Source of the DNA: Tridacna crocea
Lineage: Eukaryota > Mollusca > Bivalvia > Cardiida > Cardiidae
Reading direction: 5' to 3'
NCBI GenBank assembly: GCA_943736015.1
Contig: OX031057.1
Span: forward strand, 58,610,001 to 58,674,000
Length of the DNA: 64,000 bases
Positions 59,307 through 64,000 of this stretch are shown here, piece by piece (positions within the stretch are counted from its first letter, which is position 1; every line of letters starts with the position of its first letter). The position numbers and the translations under genes were made by a program. Below the pieces are notes generated by a model, which had not been told where the DNA came from, ran no database searches, and was given only the letters and a program-made list of their open reading frames with translations.

Positions 59307-59535
59307 TTAACCCATTACCAAACGACAAAATTTTCGGTTTATCAAAATTGAAAGGAATTGCAGACGACAAAACAAAAGTGACTGAAAATTTGAAATTTGT
59401 TTAGTGAAGGGTAGAAAACAATGTGGGAAAAGGAGAAAATGCTGGTTACCAGCATTTTCTCCTTTTCCCACATTGTTTTCTAAAGGCTTCTTTCTCAGGG
59501 GCTTCAACAGTAGGAATTGTGTGGTAATGGGTTAA
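59307..59535 (+). mobile_element. PB-A MITE, full length, variant hairpin
   Basis: TTAACCCATTACCAAACGAC to GTGTGGTAATGGGTTAA. Arms 59414-59480 carry ACAATGTGGG and CCCACATTGT, a paired change. Confidence 0.94.
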
Positions 59536-59844
59536 AGGCTTATAGGTGGAATATGCTGTTGAACTACAACAAAAGTAACTAAATAAACTCCGTTATTCTG
59601 ACTACAAATGAAGTGTATCCTATGTAATTGTCGGCACAGAGCTGATTGAATGATCGATGTCAGTCTACATATAAAAACACTTTTATCGTACAATTATGCA
59701 ATACTCACAATGTTTTGTTGCATCACTTATTGATACATTATAACAAAAAACCTTTTAGTGTCAATAAAAGTTAAACAAAGTACATTGTAACTGTTTGATG
59801 ATTATTTCGACTGCTGCATGAGAACAGTAGAATAAATTTTCCAT

Positions 59845-60079
59845 TTAAACCTGTACCCGTTACCAAACAACTCCTACTGTTGACGGCCCTGAGAAAGAAG
59901 TCTTAAGAAAACATTGTAGGAAAAGGAGAAAATGCTGGTAACCAGCATTTTCTCCCTTTTCCTACAATGTTTTCTACCTTTCAGAAAAAAACTCAAATTT
60001 TCAGTCAGTTTTATTTTGTCGTCTGCAAATGCTTTGGATTTGGACAAGCCTAAAATATTGTCGTTTGGTAATGAGTTAA
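59845..60079 (-). mobile_element. PB-A MITE, variant hairpin
   Basis: TTAAACCTGTACCCGTTACC to GTTTGGTAATGAGTTAA. Arms 59907-59974 carry TGTAGGAAAAGG and CCTTTTCCTACA, a paired change. Confidence 0.92.
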
Positions 60080-60084
60080 GTCGG

Positions 60085-60165
60085 CAAATTCATCATTATC
60101 ATCATCCTCATTGTCAATGCTATTATTATTATTATTATCATCATCATAATCACAAGTATATGTAA
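60085..60165. repeat. (ATT)n/(ATC)n microsatellite
   Basis: CATCATTATCATCATCC, then CTATTATTATTATTATTATC and CATCATCATAATC. Confidence 0.85.
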
Positions 60166-60211
60166 AGTGGCTTTTTTACATTTATTTGTATTTCTTACAG
60201 CATAGAAAAAA

Positions 60212-60364
60212 ATGACATTCCGTAGGATGCTTGTCATGGTAGCCGTATCCCTGTCTATCCTTGGCTATTTGGCAATGTTAATTAAAGACGTATATGACAT
60301 TTTTTTCTACGTGCAGACTTTTTTTTTAAAAACTTTGCTCATACAAAACTCAACATGTCTCTAG
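60212..60364 (+). CDS. candidate short ORF or first exon with signal-anchor-like N terminus
   Basis: ATG lies 12 bases after a pyrimidine-rich acceptor TTTCTTACAG. The reading MTFRRMLVMVAVSLSILGYL then AMLIKDVYD has two Arg before a hydrophobic stretch, as in type II membrane enzymes such as sulfotransferases. A possible donor GAC/GTATAT is at 60290; otherwise the frame stops at 60364 after 50 residues. Weak candidate, not recognised. Confidence 0.18.
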   Translation: MTFRRMLVMVAVSLSILGYLAMLIKDVYDIFFYVQTFFLKTLLIQNSTCL

Positions 60365-60470
60365 GAGGTTATGGTAAGGAAAAAAAAGTGTGCGTCACCA
60401 TGCTCGTTTCTGAGAAATTTACCTTTGAAAAAGTGGGCACCATGCTCGTTTCTGAGAAATTTGCCTTTGA
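60365..60470 (+). repeat. local direct duplication
   Basis: ACCATGCTCGTTTCTGAGAA and ATTTACCTTTGAAA recur 46 bases on as CACCATGCTCGTTTCTGAGA and ATTTGCCTTTGAAA. Confidence 0.85.
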
Positions 60471-60849
60471 AATAGTTATATACAGTTTTAAAATTCAGTT
60501 TATATTGGACTTAAAGCGCCTTTCTTTAATACATAAACAGGAAAATTACAGGAAAAATATACAAATATACATCATTTTAATGAACAGTAATATATTTTTG
60601 CACATGAAATATATAAAAGCCTGCTTCTGAGCATGGTATATGTACAAATATGCTTATTATATGTACATCATCAAGTTAAAAAGCGAGACAATTTTGTCGA
60701 CTTATGTGTGAATCTTAAAAAAAGAAATACAGTACCTTTTAAAGGACAGATTTTTCTTAAACTTTCACACTTACAGTATTTATAATTTTAAACAAAACGA
60801 AAAAATAAAAATGGCAAACAAAATTGAAGACCACTGTGGAAATTATTTT

Positions 60850-60985
60850 TTCAACGAAAAAAGCGGTGTAAAAGCTCAGCAAACATGGTGGAAAAAATGA
60901 AAATTTCTCAATAGGGTCGATTTCTCCTTTTCCAACAATAATTTTCAAAGTGAAAACAGCTATTCTTCCACGGCTTTAAATTTCT
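60850..60985 (+). mobile_element. PB-A remnant
   Basis: CATGGTGGAAAAAATGAAAA and ATTTCTCCTTTTCCAACAAT; poorly preserved. Confidence 0.45.
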
Positions 60986-61589
60986 TGCTTTGTTTCCTTG
61001 TTTGGTGTGTAACGCCGTGTCAGCAGCATTTTAATCATTTCACCGTGGCAGTTCAAAGATCCATATTTTTTTCATCAATACCACCCAAAAAAGGTGTTAT
61101 TTGTTTCAGTGCACCAATAGTGTTGCCATTATGTGCAAAAAATATATAGGTGCACTTTTGATTCGATATCCAAGAGAAAAATACATGTGCAGTAGGATGC
61201 TCGCCAACATTCGCCATATATGTCCTTAAAGACGCTTTAGCAGACGTCCCAGCTCAAGATCAAACTGTGCAAAATGTTCTCCTGTCTACACCGTCCACCA
61301 CTGATCATAACTTACTTCATATGCATTGGGACTATAGTCTTGATCCGACCGTAAAGAAATGTCTGTGGTTTAGATATAACGAAATACAGCTTTAGTCAGC
61401 ACCGAAAAAACGGTGGGCATGGAATGAATCTTGTCGCAAAATCTATATCTTCAGTCTTCGGGAGATATTTTGGCTCAGCTTTGAATCGAACCAGCGACTC
61501 TTGGTTTCGAGCCCTGCAAACTACCAGGCTCTGCCCGACCTCGAAAGGTACATTTTTCTATTATTTCTTGTGCGAGAAGAGAGTTAAAA

Positions 61590-62060
61590 TCACTTGATCT
61601 GGCTTCCGTTACGGAAGTACAATGATGGAGGGAGGCCGACAGAAAGGAACGATTACAGGCAGTTATTGTTTGTTTTCCCTAGGAGGAGTGAAATTAGAGC
61701 TAATGACCCCATCGCTATGGAAATGATAGCACGGAGAGGAGCGCTTGACATTTACTTTCAGGGTTAATTTTCCATCATTACACCCTTCTTCGTTCGTCGC
61801 ACGACGCGTGCAGTGCACGTGAGGGGCTTCCCTTGACGGCGGAAGTGGCGTTTTCCTACCGGAAGACGGGAAACCGGGGGATTGTGGAAGGGTTTAAAAG
61901 TCGATGTGGATTGTAAGGTATCCTTGGAAGGTCGCGTGCCCGAGAAAGCCCCACATCTGTTGTACAAAATACCAGAGAATGTTGTCAGTGAGTCCCGCCC
62001 CCACCCCTTTCCCGGCTGTAATTTGTCGGATTCTTGTCTCGATGACAAGAGTACTTAGAT
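61590..62060. promoter_or_regulatory. GC-rich unique island, possible conserved non-coding DNA
   Basis: Base composition departs sharply from the flanks. Contains GAAATTAGAGCTAATGACCC (homeodomain-type TAAT sites facing each other) and ACGACGCGTGCAGTGCACGT (palindromic). A 94-codon minus ORF fits but is not recognised. About 15.6 kb upstream of Lhx3/4. Confidence 0.28.
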
Positions 62061-62077
62061 AAGGACAGAAGATTTTT

Positions 62078-62130
62078 TTGTCCATGCTAAGTGAAAAAAG
62101 GGGGTTTGAGGCATCTGTACCGGTGTCTGT
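62078..62130. mobile_element. E-family end fragment
   Basis: GTCCATGCTAAGTGAAAAAA and GGGGGTTTGAGGCATCTGT. Confidence 0.45.
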
Positions 62131-62151
62131 GTTAATCATCTGTGTTAATTA

Positions 62152-62374
62152 TCTTTACCCATTACCACACAATCCCTTCTTTTGACGCCCATGAGAAAGA
62201 AGCCTTTAGAAAACATTGTGGGAAAAGGAGAAAATGCTGGTAACCAGCATTTTCTCCTTTTCCCACAATGTTTTCTACCCTTCACAAATTTTCAGTCACT
62301 TTTATTTTGTCGTCTGTAAATGCTTTCAATCTGGACCAGTCTAAAATATTGTCGTTTGGTTATAGGCTAATTAA
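62152..62374 (-). mobile_element. PB-A MITE
   Basis: TTTACCCATTACCACACAAT to GTTTGGTTATAGGCTAA; hairpin perfect around GCTGGTAACCAGC; left flank shortened. Confidence 0.92.
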
Positions 62375-62539
62375 TAAAGATATATGGGACAATTCGGCTG
62401 CTGACAATGTCAAGGCCAACTAACGTCATAGGGATTTTTTGCATCTTAACTCCATCCTTTGTAGTATGGGATGAGGAGTAAAAATTTAAATTGTTTACAA
62501 ATATTAAGGTGTCTCTTAGAAGAACTCTATATTGTTTAC

Positions 62540-62690
62540 ATATTCAGACTTCCCCTATACTATCAATTAAGAAACCCCTCGTCGTCACAATAAATTATTA
62601 TAAACTGTTGGAAATGCTCATATATCTTGTAATCTGAGGATCTGAGCTAAATAAAGTATTTTGAACTGACAAATTGAATTGAACTACAAT
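62540..62690 (+). mobile_element. probable LINE 3' tail
   Basis: CTGAGCTAAATAAAGTATTT then TGAACTGACAAATTGAATTG, the usual low-complexity end. Confidence 0.45.
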
Positions 62691-62845
62691 AAGTATCGAC
62701 TCATGTCAGACTGCGCGGACTGTGCAAGCTGACATGAGTCGAAGCATTTTGCTTTATGTAAATTTTAATGCTCCACGAACCATTCTACCTCAAGATTGAG
62801 TCCATCGTTCGACAAAATGGATCTTTTTGAATCCATAATTATAAT
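62691..62845. mobile_element. E-family fragment
   Basis: AAGTATCGACTCATGTCAGA, hairpin GTCAGACTGCGCGGACTGTG, and ACAAAATGGATCTTTTTGAA; inner order reversed and shortened. Confidence 0.6.
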
Positions 62846-62846
62846 T

Positions 62847-63110
62847 GGCCTGCAACACGCGAAAAGGGACATTCGGACATTTGCGTAAAGTGTCGTCTCG
62901 GATCAGCCTGCGCAGTCCGCGCAGGCTAATGCGAGACGGCACTTTACGATTACATTCGGTTTTTTGCCACAGTAGACTTGCGCAAAGCAGAAAATTACAT
63001 TATAAAGGAAAGTGCCGTCTCGGATTAGCCTGCGCGGCCTGCGCAGGCTGATCCGAGACGACACTTTGCGCAAATGTCCGAATGTCCCTTTTCGCGTGTT
63101 GCAGGCCATA
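62847..63110. mobile_element. B-family MITE, best copy (family description)
   Basis: 264 bp with about 50-bp TIRs, GGCCTGCAACACGCGAAAAG to CTTTTCGCGTGTTGCAGGCC. Inside lie two hairpins: CTCGGATCAGCCTGCGCAGT at 62897-62955 and CTCGGATTAGCCTGCGCGGC at 63010-63070, so one motif appears four times. No coding capacity. Confidence 0.93.
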
Positions 63111-63129
63111 TCATGTCTTGCTTGGCACA

Positions 63130-63175
63130 TAGTATCATACATTAAGTCCCGTTTTTCCAGAGCATAGCTGATATA
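63130..63175. mobile_element. E-family end fragment
   Basis: ATTAAGTCCCGTTTTTCCAG and AGCATAGCTGATAT. Confidence 0.45.
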
Positions 63176-63316
63176 ATAAAGTACCAATTGAAATGAGATC
63201 TGAGATAAAGGTATAATCAATACTTCAAGCGATTGATTTGAAGGCTTGAAATTAAACTTTTGAGGAAAAAAGAATAACAGTTAGTTTTGATCGCTTGAGT
63301 AGTCACAACTATAGCC

Positions 63317-63712
63317 TAGGCACGGTTTCACGAAAAAACTAAAGTCTCTTAATTCTACTCAAGTCAGCAAACAGACCCATTTTCCAGCTTAAGATGACTT
63401 TATTTCAGACGCATTTCACTTACATTGTCAGACTTAAAAAATATGTTCAAATCCTAAGTTGACACAACGTTTCAGACTCATCTCAAGAAAATTATGGACT
63501 TTAGTCATTTCATCAGACTCAAGTCCATTATTTTGCTGAGTTGAGGGTGAATTTTTTGTGTCAACTTAGGATTTGAGAATGTTTCTTATGCCTGTTAATA
63601 TCAGTAAAATAAGTTTCACATAATAATAAGTAACATACCAAACTTAAGTCGAAAATGGGATCCGTCTGCAGAAAATAAGAGACTAGCGTTTTTTTCGTGA
63701 AACCGGGTCCTA
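63317..63712. mobile_element. Q element: about 395-bp foldback
   Basis: GGCACGGTTTCACGAAAAAA returns near 63690 as TTTTTTCGTGAAACCGGG. Pairing continues inward: GTTCAAATCCTAAGTTGACA against GTGTCAACTTAGGATTTGAG. Weaker pairing between. Single copy here. Confidence 0.82.
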
Positions 63713-64000
63713 CTTTCTATTTTTCAAATAGAAAAGAAATATGAAATAGAAAAAAAAGGACAAATAAAGTAGAATAAACAAATGCATAAAGGATGAGAAT
63801 AATACGCAGTTTAATAAAGAAGTAAAATAAATGGAGGTATTGCGTAATTCTCGTTGAATCTAACCTAATTCGAATTCTTCTAGCATCGGACGTAAGAGCA
63901 TTAATAAAACGAATCCCTGACGTGCTACACATGTGTACATTATAAACATCACACGTATAAGAAAGTCACGCTAGGGGCCAAAATAAAACAATTCGAGGGT
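63713..64000. other. no feature seen
   Basis: AT-rich end of the window without recognised repeat or coding signal. Confidence 0.4.

Noticed and set aside
61764-62048. 94-codon minus-strand ORF in the GC-rich island
   Set aside because: No recognisable domain and no exit donor in the right phase for Lhx3/4; kept only as possible regulatory DNA.
8849-62374. Many short ORFs sharing a peptide like [18 protein letters not shown]
   Set aside because: This is the translation of the PB-A hairpin in one frame. It appears wherever a copy lies, in both orientations, with random flanks and stops; it is not a protein family.

Overview
The window looks like AT-rich nuclear DNA from a spiralian animal, most likely a bivalve mollusc. 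It holds one recognisable spliced homeobox gene with long introns in a sea of short non-autonomous transposons, tRNA-derived SINEs and retroposon 3' tails. There are no bacterial-style operons, rRNAs or CRISPR arrays. The bivalve call is inferred from repeat style and from memory, not from a search.

The one confident gene is on the minus strand: a LIM-homeodomain transcription factor of the Lhx3/Lhx4 (Drosophila lim3) class. Six exons between 46010 and 19563 join in one frame to 1083 nt (360 residues plus stop): a 25-nt first coding exon (candidate), LIM1 exon, LIM2 exon, two exons splitting the homeobox, and a Met/Pro/Gly-rich last exon. Introns are about 0.6, 17.0, 3.1, 1.7 and 2.9 kb. Three further short plus-strand exon-like ORFs (593, 51465, 60212) are only weak candidates.

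The rest is repeats. The dominant family (here PB-A) has more than 40 intact, partial or diverged copies. It is about 228 bp, bounded by TTAA and short CCCTTTACC-type inverted ends (piggyBac-like MITE), with a near-perfect internal hairpin of about 66 bp. A sister element (PB-A') carries a related hairpin in one copy and cleanly lacks it in another. Other dispersed families are B (about 265 bp, two hairpins inside long TIRs), C (TTAA-bounded, hairpin), D (about 200-bp foldback), E (about 270-330 bp, GAGCCATG ends), F (about 75-bp palindrome), G, H (about 520 bp, two copies), I, T (TGTGACCC ends), and single elements J, K and Q. B, C, E and T share a similar hairpin core although their ends differ. 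Tandem repeats, microsatellites, three tRNA-like SINEs, a second SINE type and several LINE 3' tails complete the picture.

Region by region: 1-19.5 kb is downstream of the gene and repeat-rich; 19.5-46 kb is the gene body, whose introns are packed with the same elements, one ending 36 bp from a splice donor; 46-64 kb is upstream sequence with nested insertions and a few unique, GC-richer islands that may be regulatory. The most unusual signal is not the gene but the hairpin modules: they appear to be gained or lost as units, are shared between families with different ends, and show paired substitutions on both arms.
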